NCBI GenBank assembly: GCA_003674045.1
Contig: PENC01000005.1
Coordinates: 62,001-126,000, forward strand
Source of the DNA: Streptomyces griseocarneus
GTDB lineage: Bacteria; Actinomycetota; Actinomycetes; Streptomycetales; Streptomycetaceae
DNA length: 64,000 nucleotides
Direction of reading: 5' to 3'
In this document: one piece after another, positions 17,416-26,085 of the stretch
Layout: every line of letters begins with the position of its first letter
How positions within the stretch are numbered: the stretch's first letter is position 1
Notes under the pieces: model-generated
Databases searched by the model: none
What the model was told of the DNA's origin: nothing
What the model saw: only the letters and a program-made list of their open reading frames with translations
Position numbers and translations under genes: made by a program

Positions 17416-17469
17416 CTTCGCAGGGACGGCACCGCAAGGTGGTTCGCCCGCGTGAGTGCCATGAATGAA

Positions 17470-17500
17470 GGGCCTGAACCAGTTCCGCTGGTTCGGGCCC
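17470..17500 (+). terminator. tRNA-Arg terminator
   Basis: 13-bp stem GGGCCTGAACCAG / CTGGTTCGGGCCC (one G-T pair), 5-nt loop, followed by TTT. It lies 54 nt after the tRNA and is oriented to end its transcript. Confidence 0.8.
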
Positions 17501-17527
17501 TTTGTCATTGTCGGGGCCGGGGCGGCT

Positions 17528-17752
17528 TCATCCGGCGTTGCCCGGTCCGGCATCGCCGTCGTGGAGCGCCTCGTGCCGCAGTGCCAGGAGGTCGACGCAT
17601 TCGCGGAGGTCCGGCGTCGGCGGCTCCGCGTGATCGCGCATGACGGCTATCGCCTGGATGGTGCGCCCGTTCGCGATCAAGGTGTCCACTTCGGCGCGCG
17701 CCGCGGAGGTGAGCCGGTGCCACAGAAGGTTTTCCATGGCCGTATTAGACAT
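17528..17752 (-). CDS. Small conserved-looking hypothetical protein
   Basis: 74 codons with Streptomyces-like codon use: an Ala/Leu-rich helical stretch (MENLLWHRLTSAARAEV) and an acidic C-terminal half with one Cys. No transmembrane segment or signal. ATG 17752 or the internal ATG 17737 are both possible; neither has a strong ribosome-binding site. I do not recognise a function, but the amino-acid pattern (amphipathic helices, DTLIANGRTIQAIAVMR) looks like a real short protein. It lies between the tRNA terminator and the deacetylase gene. Confidence 0.6.
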   Translation of the reverse strand: MSNTAMENLLWHRLTSAARAEVDTLIANGRTIQAIAVMRDHAEPPTPDLRECVDLLALRHEALHDGDAGPGNAG

Positions 17753-17815
17753 GCGCGCGAACCCGCCGCGAAGAGCGGGTTCGCAGGAGCGGGATCAGCC
17801 GGCCGGGTCCGTCCG

Positions 17816-18628
17816 TCAGATCTTCGGATAGCCGAAGACGTAGCCCTGGCTCTTGAGCCAGGGCAGGAACTGGTCGAGGGCCGCCACCGTCTGGCTGCGG
17901 TTGCCGCCGCCGTCGTGGAAGAGGACGGTGGGGCCTTCGTGGAGTTCGTGTTCCGCGGTGTCGAGGATTTTCTGGGTGCCGGGGTTGGTCCAGTCGCGGG
18001 TGTCGACGTTCCAGCCGAGGGGGCGCATGCCGTGGGAGGCGGCCACTTCGCGGCTGTAGGGGGTGAAGGCGCCGCCCGGGGCGCGGTAGTAGAGGACCTT
18101 GGCGTCCGGGCCCGCGGCGTCCTGGATCTCTTTCCGGGCGTCGAGGATCTGCTGTTGCTGGTAGGAATCGGACCGCTTGTCCATTTCCGTGTTGTGGTCC
18201 ACGGAATGGTCGCAGAGCCGGTGTCCGGCCGCGACCACCTTCCGGACGAGATCGGGATACTCCTTGGCCTGTGAACCGATGATGCAAAAGGTGGCCTTGG
18301 CCCCGTACTTCTTCAGTACGTCGAGGACCTTCTGTGTCCAGATCGGTTGTGGGCCGTCGTCGATGGTGAGGTTGACCGCCTTGCCGGGGGTGTCCGATTC
18401 GTGGGTGATCTCCGCCGATACGCGCTCGGGAGCCGATGGCGACGCCGACGGTGACAGTGACGGTGACGGCGAGGTGTCGTGCGCGGCCTTGGCGGCGTCC
18501 CGGGTGTGTTCGCCAGTGCCCGAGTCCTCCGTGGCCATGGCCACGCAGCCCGGTATCGTCGCGGCGAGTGCCAGCACCGATACCGCCGCCGCGGCGAAGT
18601 GCCGCTTCCTGGCAGTGAGCCGTGCCAT
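17816..18628 (-). CDS. Secreted polysaccharide deacetylase (NodB/CE4)
   Basis: Extracytoplasmic CE4 esterase expected to remove N-acetyl groups from peptidoglycan or chitin-like polymers. Of 270 aa, residues 1-30 form a signal sequence ending in a possible lipobox (IPGC, Cys 28), followed by a Ser/Pro linker and the NodB domain from about 83. Catalytic motifs: TIDDGP (88-93, base Asp 90 and metal Asp 91), HSVDH (141-145, metal His), RAPGG (182-186) and LFHDGG with His 238. ATG 18628 has GGGAGGGG upstream. Monocistronic. Confidence 0.93.
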   Translation of the reverse strand: MARLTARKRHFAAAAVSVLALAATIPGCVAMATEDSGTGEHTRDAAKAAHDTSPSPSLSPSASPSAPERVSAEITHESDTPGKAVNLTIDDGPQPIWTQKVLDVLKKYGAKATFCIIGSQAKEYPDLVRKVVAAGHRLCDHSVDHNTEMDKRSDSYQQQQILDARKEIQDAAGPDAKVLYYRAPGGAFTPYSREVAASHGMRPLGWNVDTRDWTNPGTQKILDTAEHELHEGPTVLFHDGGGNRSQTVAALDQFLPWLKSQGYVFGYPKI

Positions 18629-18758
18629 GAACGTCCCCTCCCTCGGTACGAGTTGTGCCGGAGGTGCACAACAAAGACGGTCATGACGACACGAGGGTTC
18701 CATGTGGGGACGGGCGGCTTCGGTCGGAATTCGATGGCTCGGGGCCGCCTTGCGCCGC

Positions 18759-19892
18759 CTACACCGTTATGTCATTCCCGGCCGCGGGCGCCCCCTCCCC
18801 CTCGGCTATCACAGCCGCAACTTCCGCCTTTCTGGCCGCTTCCTCGGCGGCGAAACGCCGGGCGTCGAGCTGGTCGGCGATCTCCTCGTCCTGGGCCATC
18901 AGAAGATCGAGGCTGGAGTCGCCGAGATCGAATACGCCCAGGTCCACGTACGCGCGCTGGAGCCGTTCGCCCCACAGGCCGATGTCCTTGACGCAGGGCA
19001 CGATGCGGCTGAAGAGCAGTTTCCGGAACAGCCGCATGAATTCGGAGCGCTCGTTGAGCTCGGCGGCATCGGCGGCCGGAATGCCGAAATCGGTCAGCAC
19101 GACGTCCCCGCGCAGCCGGTCGCGCATCAAATAGCAGCCCTCGATGACGAATTCCTCGCGTTCGCGGAGTTCGGCCTCGGTCAGCTGCCGGTAGTGGTCG
19201 CGCAGGGCCATGCGGCCGAAGGCGACGTGCCGGGCCTCGTCCTGCATCACGTACGCGAGGATCTGCTTCGGCAGCGGCTGTTCGGTGGTGTCGCGCAGCA
19301 TGCCGAACGCGGCGAGGGCCAGGCCCTCGATGAGCACCTGCATCCCGAGGTAGGGCAGGTCCCAGCGCGAGTCCCGCAGGGTGTCCTCCAACAGCGAGCG
19401 GAGGCTGCCGTCGACCGGGTAGACCTGCCCGATCTTCTCGTGGAGGAAGCGGCCGAAGATCTCGACGTGCCGGGCCTCGTCCATGGTCTGGGTCGCGGAG
19501 TAGAACTTCGCGTCCAGGTCGGGCACGGACTCCACGATGCGCGCCGCACACACCATCGCGCCCTGCTCGCCGTGCAGGAACTGGCTGAACTGCCAGGACG
19601 CGTAGCGGCGGCGCAGCTCGCCGCGGTCGGCGGCGCTCATGCGGTCCCAGTACGGGGTGCCGTGGACGGGCAGGGCCTCGTCGGGGGTGCCGAGCGGGTC
19701 GTACGGGTCGACGGGCAGGTCCCAGTCGATGCGGGTCGCGGCGTCCCACTGCTTGTCCTTGCCCTTCCGGTAGAGGGCGAGCAGGCGTTCGCGGCCGTCC
19801 TCGTACTCCCAGGACAGGCGGGCCGCGCCGGCGGCGGGCACCTCCCGCAAGGGCTCCCCGGGGTCGTGCGCGTAGACGTTCCAGGTCGTCAT
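18759..19892 (-). CDS. Ferritin-like diiron protein (AurF-like)
   Basis: The 377-aa helical protein has a complete diiron ligand set: Glu 109 (HGEQGAM), Glu139-x2-His142 (DEARHVEIF), Glu 189 (LIEGLALAAF) and Glu219-x2-His222 (DEARHVAFGR). It shares the motif DWDxP, then TPxWxRMS, with the divergent gene at 20085, so the two are homologues. AurF-type enzymes are N-oxygenases; the substrate here is unknown. The C-terminus is Glu/Ala-rich. ATG 19892 with GGGAGG 5-6 nt upstream. A 192-nt divergent promoter region separates the pair. Confidence 0.85.
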   Translation of the reverse strand: MTTWNVYAHDPGEPLREVPAAGAARLSWEYEDGRERLLALYRKGKDKQWDAATRIDWDLPVDPYDPLGTPDEALPVHGTPYWDRMSAADRGELRRRYASWQFSQFLHGEQGAMVCAARIVESVPDLDAKFYSATQTMDEARHVEIFGRFLHEKIGQVYPVDGSLRSLLEDTLRDSRWDLPYLGMQVLIEGLALAAFGMLRDTTEQPLPKQILAYVMQDEARHVAFGRMALRDHYRQLTEAELREREEFVIEGCYLMRDRLRGDVVLTDFGIPAADAAELNERSEFMRLFRKLLFSRIVPCVKDIGLWGERLQRAYVDLGVFDLGDSSLDLLMAQDEEIADQLDARRFAAEEAARKAEVAAVIAEGEGAPAAGNDITV

Positions 19893-20084
19893 GTGGCCTC
19901 CCAGTCCCTTGCCGATACGGGCAGTTGGCAGGCTCACACGCCGGTTACCGCCGGGTCAATGACCGGGTGGCCGGTCCGTTCCGGCGATCGGTACGCATCC
20001 GGGCCAGGGGATTGACGTCCTTGCTGACAAGCAGTCTCATAAGCGAGTGACCGCGGGTAACCCACGAACGAGGTGTTCTCAGCC

Positions 20085-21053
20085 ATGACCACCGAGACCG
20101 ACGCGCTTCCGGAGGCCACCCGGACCGCCGAGACCGCAACGGAGCAGCTCCGGGACGCGCTCGGGCCGCTCAAGGACCGCGAACTGGTCGCCGAACGGCT
20201 GCTGGAGTCCTCCGCCAGACACTCCTTCGACCCGGACACCGAACTGGACTGGGACGCCCCGCTGGTGGACGGCAAGTGGTTCTGGCCGCCCGAGCTGCTC
20301 TCCCTCTACGACACCCCGCTGTGGCGGCGGATGTCCGAGGAACAGCGCATCGAACTCTCCCGGCACGAGGCCGCCGCGCTCGCCTCGATCGGCATCTGGT
20401 TCGAGGTCATCCTCATGCAGCTGCTCGTACGGCACATCTACGACAAGCCGCTGGGCAGCGCGCACGTCGGCTACGCCCTGACGGAGATAGCCGACGAGTG
20501 CCGCCACTCGAAGATGTTCGCGCGCATGGTGGCGAAGTCGGGCAGCCCGGCCTATCCCGTCTCCGGCCTCCACCACAATCTGGCCAGGGTGCTCAAGACC
20601 GTCTCCACCACGCCCGGTTCCTTCGCCTGCACGCTCCTCGGCGAGGAGATCCTCGACTACATGCAGCGGCTGACGTTCCCCGACGAGCGCGTACAGCCCC
20701 TCGTCCGCGGCGTCACCCGCATCCATGTGGTGGAGGAGGCGCGCCACGTGCGGTACGCGCGGGAGGAGCTGCGCCGCCAGATGGTGACGTGCCCACGGTG
20801 GGAGGCGGGGCTGACGCGGCTGAGCTCCGGGGAGGCGGCCCGGGTCTTCTCACAGGCGTTCGTGAACCCGGCCGTCTACTCGCGGGTGGGCCTCGACCGG
20901 CGGGAGGCCGTGGCGCAGGTACGCGCCAGCGGGCACCGGCGCGAGGTCATGCAGGCCGGGGCCCGGCGGCTCACGGACTTCCTGGACGAGATCGGGGTCC
21001 TGCGGGGCGTGGGACGGAAGTTGTGGGTGAGCTCCGGCTTGCTGGCGAAGTGA
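20085..21053 (+). CDS. AurF-like diiron oxygenase
   Basis: The 322-aa protein carries the ligand set Glu 107 (WFEVILM), Glu138-x2-His141 (DECRHSKMF), Glu 187/188 (LLGEEILDY) and Glu218-x2-His221 (EEARHVRYAR), as expected of AurF/CmlI-like carboxylate-bridged diiron oxygenases. It is homologous to the divergent protein encoded at 18759-19892. ATG 20085 is chosen as the start; GTG 20073 lies in the same frame. A TetR gene converges from 12 nt downstream. The substrate cannot be read from sequence, and no biosynthetic cluster surrounds it. Confidence 0.86.
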   Translation: MTTETDALPEATRTAETATEQLRDALGPLKDRELVAERLLESSARHSFDPDTELDWDAPLVDGKWFWPPELLSLYDTPLWRRMSEEQRIELSRHEAAALASIGIWFEVILMQLLVRHIYDKPLGSAHVGYALTEIADECRHSKMFARMVAKSGSPAYPVSGLHHNLARVLKTVSTTPGSFACTLLGEEILDYMQRLTFPDERVQPLVRGVTRIHVVEEARHVRYAREELRRQMVTCPRWEAGLTRLSSGEAARVFSQAFVNPAVYSRVGLDRREAVAQVRASGHRREVMQAGARRLTDFLDEIGVLRGVGRKLWVSSGLLAK

Positions 21054-21065
21054 GCGGCCACCCGG

Positions 21066-21809
21066 TCAGAGCAGGTGCGCCGCGTCCGTGAGCATGGGGG
21101 CCACCTGGCGCACCAGCCGGCCCGCGCGCCCCTCCGGCGTCTCCGTGGAGAGCATCTCCCTTATGGCGCGGGAGGTCTGCTCGTCCGTCGCCGAGGTCGC
21201 CGTGAGCAGGGCGACGAAGTGGTCGACGAGCCAGTCGCGGAGCTCCTCCAGCGGGGGCTGTTTGCCCTCGTCCAGCCAGATCAGGGAGGCCGCCTCGACC
21301 GCCGTGATCCAGGTGCGGACCATCATGCGCAGCCGGGGGCCGGGGTCGGTGACCCGCAGGTGGGCGAAGACCTGGTCGGCGGCGGCCCGCCGGACGCCGT
21401 CCACGATCGCGTCCGTACGGGAGGTCTCGGCGACGCTGCCGCCCTGGAGCAGGGCGCTGAACCCCGCGTCGTGCTCGCCGACGAACGCCAGGTAGCGGTC
21501 GAGGGCGGCGGAGAGGCGGCCGGTGAGCGGGCCGGTCTGGGGTTCGGCGAAGCACTGCTGGAGGTCGTCGGCGGCGCTGCGCAGGGCCGCCTCGTACAGC
21601 TGGGGCTTGCCGCCGGGGAAGTAGCGGTAGACGAGCGGCCGTGACACCTCGGCGGCGACCGCCACGTCGTCCAGGGACACGTCCTCGGGCGCCCGGTGCG
21701 CGAAGAGCCCCAGCGCGGCGGCGATCAGCTGCGTGCGGCGCTCCTCGACGCTGAGCCTGCGGTAGCGGGCCCGGGGGGCCGGAGTCGGTGCGGTTCCGCT
21801 GCCGTTCAT
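21066..21809 (-). CDS. TetR-family transcriptional regulator
   Basis: The 247-aa protein has an N-terminal DNA-binding domain (about 15-65: RRTQLIAAALGLFAHR, then a helix-turn-helix with VAVAAEVSRPLVYRYFPGG) and an all-helical ligand-binding domain. It converges on the diiron oxygenase gene with a 12-nt gap and may control the diiron pair, though no operator can be assigned. ATG 21809 has only a weak ribosome-binding site. A low-complexity frame runs on upstream and is not used. Confidence 0.9.
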   Translation of the reverse strand: MNGSGTAPTPAPRARYRRLSVEERRTQLIAAALGLFAHRAPEDVSLDDVAVAAEVSRPLVYRYFPGGKPQLYEAALRSAADDLQQCFAEPQTGPLTGRLSAALDRYLAFVGEHDAGFSALLQGGSVAETSRTDAIVDGVRRAAADQVFAHLRVTDPGPRLRMMVRTWITAVEAASLIWLDEGKQPPLEELRDWLVDHFVALLTATSATDEQTSRAIREMLSTETPEGRAGRLVRQVAPMLTDAAHLL

Positions 21810-21912
21810 GCACCGCAGCGTATCCGCCCGTGCGGGCGGGCAGGTGGGGCCCGTACCACCGGATCGGGCCGGCCGGGCCCCCTTCCGCCTCGGCCGCACG
21901 CCTGTTGCGCCC

Positions 21913-22608
21913 CTATCGAGCCGCCTGGATGCGCCGGAGGTCGGCGCGGACGCGACGGGTCGCCCGGCTGTCCTGGCCGGTGGTCGCGGCGAGCACGGCC
22001 TCCAGTTCGGCACCGAGTGCGAGGGCCTCGCGGGGGTCGGTGACGCTCGTCCAGATGTGCGCGGCACGCTGCGCGGACGCCTGGGTGAGCGCGTGGCCCG
22101 GCCCCCGGACCTGCTGTTGCAGGCCGGTGGTGTGCAGGTACCAGCGGGCGGCGTCCGCCGGGTGACCGGCCAGGTAGGCGAGCCAGCCGCGCAGTTCGCG
22201 GACGTTGATGGTGTGCGTGTGGGCGGCGCCGTACTCGGCGGTGATCTCCTGGTCGAGCTTCTCCGCCTCGACCCCGGCGAGGGCGAGCCGCTCACGGTCC
22301 GTCGGCGTACCGAAGGCCGCGATGACCCCGGCGATCCGCTCCCGGTAGCGCTCGGGGGGCGGCGGCGGGGCTTCGGAGGACTTCGGTCCGGGGTCGGGTC
22401 GCGGGGCCGGGTCCGGCGTGGGGAGGAGCTCCGGCTGCGGCTCGGGCCGGACCTCGGGTACGGGTACGGACTCCGGCTCCGGCTCCGGCCCGGAGGCAAG
22501 GAGCGGCTGCGGCTCGTCCTCCGGCGGCGCGGCCGGAGCCTCCCCGGCCACGGCCCAGAAGGCGGGGGTGACGGTCCCCCAGGGGGCCATCGGCAGGTCG
22601 TCGTGCAT
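21913..22608 (-). CDS. Unknown helical (TPR-like) protein with Pro/Glu-rich N-terminus
   Basis: 231 aa: the first ~85 residues are Pro/Glu-rich and probably disordered, then a helical domain (RERIAGVIAAFGTPTDRERLALAG onward) with an AWYLHTTGLQQQVRGPGHAL-like TPR pattern. ATG 22608 is preferred over 22620 because AGGA stands 5 nt before it. It begins 25 nt after the murein hydrolase gene, forming the left arm of the secretion-like locus with it. I do not recognise its function; an accessory or scaffold role is inferred from position only. Confidence 0.75.
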   Translation of the reverse strand: MHDDLPMAPWGTVTPAFWAVAGEAPAAPPEDEPQPLLASGPEPEPESVPVPEVRPEPQPELLPTPDPAPRPDPGPKSSEAPPPPPERYRERIAGVIAAFGTPTDRERLALAGVEAEKLDQEITAEYGAAHTHTINVRELRGWLAYLAGHPADAARWYLHTTGLQQQVRGPGHALTQASAQRAAHIWTSVTDPREALALGAELEAVLAATTGQDSRATRRVRADLRRIQAAR

Positions 22609-22633
22609 GGGGTTCCTCATGGTCGCGCGCGCC

Positions 22634-23713
22634 TCACCAGTCCACGATCCGGATGACCTTGCTGATGCGCATCATCGGGCTGGTGGCGTTGCGCCAGCTG
22701 TCGTACGGGACGATGCGGGTCTGCACACCGGTGCGCGGGGCCTCGATGAGCTGGCCGTTGCCGATGTACATGCCCACGTGGCCCGGCATCGCGTCGGAGC
22801 CGTCGCTGCCGGGGTTGAAGACGAGGTCGCCGGGCTTGGGATGGTCGATGTCGACCTTCTTGCCCGCGTTCTGCTGGTCGTACGTGACGCGGGGGAGGTC
22901 GATGCCCGCCGCCTTGTACGCCTGCTGCATCAGCGAGGAGCAGTCGCACCAGCCGCCCTGGTCCTCACCGTGGGCGTTGGTGCAGTCGCCGCCGAGGTGG
23001 TACCAGCCGCCCTTCTGCTTCAGCGCCCACGCGATGGCGACCCGGACTTTCTCGGGGGCGTCGCCGGGCGCGCCCTCGGTACTGCCCGTGCTGGTCGTGT
23101 CCGTGAACTTCGGGACGTCGGCCATGATGGACTTCACGTAGTCGTAGGTCTGGCCGGCCGCGAACGAGGCCGGGGGGACGCCCTTGAAGCGCTCGACCGC
23201 GCCCCAGCCCGCGTTGTATCCGGCCAGGGCGAGCTCGATCGGGCTGCCGCTGTACTCGGGGTGCTTCTTCGCGTCCTCCAGCAGCTCGCACATGTACTTG
23301 CCCTGAGTGGCGATGGCGTCGGCGGGGTCCCAGACGTCCTTCTTGCCGTCGCCGTTGCCGTCGACCGCCATGGCCGCCCAGGTCTCGGGGATGAACTGGG
23401 CGATACCCGAAGCGATCGGGTTGCCGTTCGCGTCCTTCGACTGCGCGTTGGGGTTGAACGAACTCTCCGCGTTGATCTGCGAGGCGAGCACGGCCGCCGG
23501 CAACCCGCACACCTGCGACGCCTTCTCGATCATCGGGGCGTACTGCGCGGGCACACCGCCCTTGCCGACCTTCAGCCCGCCGATGGAGAAGCTCGCGCCG
23601 CCCTTTCCGTCACCGCCGAACGACGCGATGAGCATGATGAGCCCGATTCCCAATATGAGGGGGCTCAATGCGATGGCCGCAACTACGAGCAGCATCCCCC
23701 GTTTGAAATTCAC
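22634..23713 (-). CDS. Bifunctional murein hydrolase: lytic transglycosylase plus NlpC/P60 (VirB1-like role)
   Basis: 359 aa with an N-terminal membrane anchor (about 5-32), an SLT lytic transglycosylase domain (catalytic Glu 83 in NAESSFNP; GIAQFIPETW and AGYNAGWGAVERF follow) and a C-terminal NlpC/P60 peptidase (Cys 258 in DCSSL, His 312 in GHVGMYIG). This two-enzyme design is typical of wall-opening proteins of Gram-positive conjugation and T4SS machines. GTG 23713 with a GGGGG ribosome-binding site. Divergent from the secretion genes that start at 24057. Confidence 0.92.
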   Translation of the reverse strand: MNFKRGMLLVVAAIALSPLILGIGLIMLIASFGGDGKGGASFSIGGLKVGKGGVPAQYAPMIEKASQVCGLPAAVLASQINAESSFNPNAQSKDANGNPIASGIAQFIPETWAAMAVDGNGDGKKDVWDPADAIATQGKYMCELLEDAKKHPEYSGSPIELALAGYNAGWGAVERFKGVPPASFAAGQTYDYVKSIMADVPKFTDTTSTGSTEGAPGDAPEKVRVAIAWALKQKGGWYHLGGDCTNAHGEDQGGWCDCSSLMQQAYKAAGIDLPRVTYDQQNAGKKVDIDHPKPGDLVFNPGSDGSDAMPGHVGMYIGNGQLIEAPRTGVQTRIVPYDSWRNATSPMMRISKVIRIVDW

Positions 23714-24056
23714 TCAGCCCCCAAGTCTACCCACGCACTGTAGCGGCACGGCCTCGCGGAGAACGGCCGTCAACAACACCGCTCCGTGACCGGGAAACCA
23801 CTCACCGGCGGGCCCATCACATTCCCACAACTTATTTCCACTCCCAAAGCACCTTCCGAAGCCCCCTCCGACGCCGGGGCATTACCCCCAAAGCTGCGCC
23901 AATCAGACATAGCCCGTAGCAACTGGAGTGAATGGGGGCGACCGTGGCCCTCCCATGGCTCACTTGGGACGAATCTGATACCTGGCGCCCCATCAGCCGC
24001 ATGGACACGACATTAGACTGACTGCCAGACATCGCAGCTCAGGGGATTCGCTGCGA
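23714..24056. promoter_or_regulatory. Divergent control region of the T4SS-like locus
   Basis: 343 nt, clearly less GC-rich than the flanks, separating the two arms of the locus. TAGACT at 24014-24019 is a fair -10 for the plus-strand operon, although the -35 is poor. Nothing coding is supported here. Confidence 0.45.
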
Positions 24057-24998
24057 ATGCAGTTGCAATTCGGGGGAACGTTGGCTAAGAAGTTGAACCC
24101 GGCCGCGACGTTGCCCGCAGAAGCGCGTCTCGTCGTGCCGGTATTGGCCGCTATTGGCGGCAGCGGACGCTCGACGGCCGCGGGAATGCTGGCTTCCTCC
24201 CTCTCTGCAATGGCATCCGTCCTGGTGCTGGACACCGCCCCGCGGCTGGCCTCGCCCTGGCCTTCCTGGCCTTCCGAACCGGGTTCCGGTCTCGCGTCTG
24301 TACCACCGGATGTGCCGATGACCCGCCGCCAGGTGCTGGCGGCCGCCTCCCGCTGCGCCGCTCCGGGCGGCCGCGAGTGGCACGTGCTGACGGATCACCA
24401 GGAGTGGAGCGGGGCGCCGCTCGGTCTGCCCGAGGACCCGGCCGCGTGGTACCAGTTGGCCGCCGCGACCGGCCGTCAGGCCGTCGTGGCCGATACGGCG
24501 TACCCGGTGGCGCACGACATCGTGGCGGCCCAGTGCGAGGGCCGTCCCGCGCTGACCGCCGGGTGGTTCGCGCTGCCCTTCTCGGTGCCGGTGTTCTGCG
24601 CCGCCGCGACCGGCAGCGGGGTGCACGCGCTCCAGACCGCCGTGCAGGCGGCGACGGCCGCCGGGCTGCCGCTGCACCGCGCGGTCGTCGCCCTGGTGGC
24701 CACCGGCGACGGGCGGTTCCCCGCCCCGGTGCGGGCCGCCGCGACGATGCTCCAGTCCCGGGTGTCAGGGGTGATCGAGGTGCCGCACGACCCGCACGTA
24801 CGGAGCCATGGCATGCGCGACTCGCACCGGCTCAAGGCCCGTACCGCCGAGGCGGGCGACCGGCTCGCGGCGGCCGTGCTCGCGGCGGCGCACGCCACCT
24901 GGGGCGAGCCCCTTCCCCCTGCACCAGTCCCGGCCGCGGCGGCCGTTCCGCCCGCACCACTCACCGCCCGACCCACGCCCGAAGGGGTGGCCTCATGA
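24057..24998 (+). CDS. MinD/ParA-like protein with degenerate P-loop
   Basis: 313 aa. Residues 26-60 look like the start of a deviant-Walker (MinD/ParA) ATPase: hydrophobic strand VVPVLAAIGG, then GGSGRST where active members have GGxGKT, and a second strand SVLVLDTAP. The invariant P-loop Lys is Arg 38. A later VVADTAYPV resembles Walker B. The C-terminal 30 residues are Pro/Ala-rich. ATG 24057 is given; TTG 24081 has a closer GGGGGAA. It overlaps the next gene by ATGA. Such proteins accompany many actinobacterial T4SS-like and conjugation loci. Confidence 0.8.
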   Translation: MQLQFGGTLAKKLNPAATLPAEARLVVPVLAAIGGSGRSTAAGMLASSLSAMASVLVLDTAPRLASPWPSWPSEPGSGLASVPPDVPMTRRQVLAAASRCAAPGGREWHVLTDHQEWSGAPLGLPEDPAAWYQLAAATGRQAVVADTAYPVAHDIVAAQCEGRPALTAGWFALPFSVPVFCAAATGSGVHALQTAVQAATAAGLPLHRAVVALVATGDGRFPAPVRAAATMLQSRVSGVIEVPHDPHVRSHGMRDSHRLKARTAEAGDRLAAAVLAAAHATWGEPLPPAPVPAAAAVPPAPLTARPTPEGVAS

Positions 24999-25318
24999 GC
25001 CAGCTTCTGCACCACACGATCACCTTCCTCGCGGACGGCAAAGACGGCATCGTGCCGAACTACAACCCCGAGGTCCCGGGCACGCTGCAGACGCCCACCG
25101 GGAAGATCCTCGGCTGGACCGCGGGCATCGGCCTGGCACTGGCCGTCCTCGGCGGCCTCGCGGGCTGGGCCTGCATAGCGATCGGCCACAACAGCGAGCG
25201 CGCCGGTCTCGCGGCGCGCGGCAAGCAGGCGATCCTGTGGAGCCTGGTCTCGGGCATGGGCATCGGCGTGACGAGCGGCCTGGTCCTGGCCTTCTACAAC
25301 ATGACGCAGGGCAAGTGA
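24995..25318 (+). CDS. Small two-helix membrane protein (possible VirB2/pilin-like component)
   Basis: 107 aa with two transmembrane helices (about 38-64, ILGWTAGIGLALAVLGGLAG..., and 80-103) separated by a short basic loop, and a hydrophilic N-terminal ~35 residues. There is no cleavable signal. Size and topology resemble the small VirB2/VirB3-type or membrane-channel subunits in T4SS loci. It overlaps both neighbours by 4 nt (ATGA and GTGA), so it is tightly coupled. Assignment as a pilin is inference. Confidence 0.85.
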   Translation: MSQLLHHTITFLADGKDGIVPNYNPEVPGTLQTPTGKILGWTAGIGLALAVLGGLAGWACIAIGHNSERAGLAARGKQAILWSLVSGMGIGVTSGLVLAFYNMTQGK

Positions 25319-26085
25319 CCGCCTTGGACTTCCAGGACAAGGCGCGGCGGGCGCGCTTCCGGCTGATCGGCATCGGCGTAGCAGTGGGAGTCGTCGTGAC
25401 CGGCGGCGGTGTGCTCGCGGTCACCACGCTGGGCGGGGGTGACAGCGGCAAGGGCTCGGTGGCGAGTCCAGCAGCAGCCTCGGAGTCACCGACGCCCTCG
25501 GCCGGGCCGACAAAAAAGCAGACACCGGCAACGGGGCATCGCTACCGCATCCAGAAGGGCAGCACGGCGAAGGACGGCATCAGCGTCGGATTCGGCCGTA
25601 GCCAGTTCGGTGCGCTGTCAGCCGCTGTGAGGCACTTGCAGGAACTCGACATCCTGGACGACACGATTGCCCGCAAGCAGTTGGAGGCCATTGTCTCGAA
25701 GGACTCCCGGGACACGATCGACAGGCGCATATCGGAGGTCCGCGAGACCCGCGAGAAGGCCGGACTGTCGCCTTCGGGAGCCACGCCGGCCGGGCTGAGC
25801 TTCACCACCCAGGTCAACGCTGCCCGGATCACCAGCGCCGACAACAGCGGCGACGTCGTCATCGTGTGGATGAACTACGACCGCTACGCGACGCTGCCGG
25901 GCAAGGGGTCGGACGACAACCCGCTGAAGGGCGAGACGACCTACGCCATCTACAAATGGGAGGGCGACGACTGGAAGCTGACGGAAGAGCCCCAGTACAA
26001 GAAGCGCGTCCACGGCCCTTGGGCCTACGACCCCGACAGCCCCTACGCCTTCCAGGACATGTGGCGGGAGGTCAGCGTTGACTAG
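25315..26085 (+). CDS. Single-pass membrane protein of the T4SS-like locus
   Basis: 256 aa. Basic N-terminus, one helix (about 17-42), a Ser/Pro/Thr-rich stalk (50-80), then a soluble domain (95-256) with a conserved-looking end (WAYDPDSPYAFQDMWREV). GTG 25315 overlaps the preceding stop. This topology fits an extracytoplasmic, VirB8-like or assembly protein, but I see no clear family motif, so the role stays open. Confidence 0.85.
   Translation: MTALDFQDKARRARFRLIGIGVAVGVVVTGGGVLAVTTLGGGDSGKGSVASPAAASESPTPSAGPTKKQTPATGHRYRIQKGSTAKDGISVGFGRSQFGALSAAVRHLQELDILDDTIARKQLEAIVSKDSRDTIDRRISEVRETREKAGLSPSGATPAGLSFTTQVNAARITSADNSGDVVIVWMNYDRYATLPGKGSDDNPLKGETTYAIYKWEGDDWKLTEEPQYKKRVHGPWAYDPDSPYAFQDMWREVSVD

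Noticed and set aside
18759..21809. Natural-product biosynthetic cluster around the AurF-like pair
   Set aside because: No synthase, ligase or tailoring genes nearby; only the TetR gene accompanies the pair.
17344..24056. tRNA-Arg as integration site of the T4SS-like locus
   Set aside because: No integrase and no repeat of the tRNA 3' end was found; about 6 kb of ordinary genes lies between tRNA and locus.
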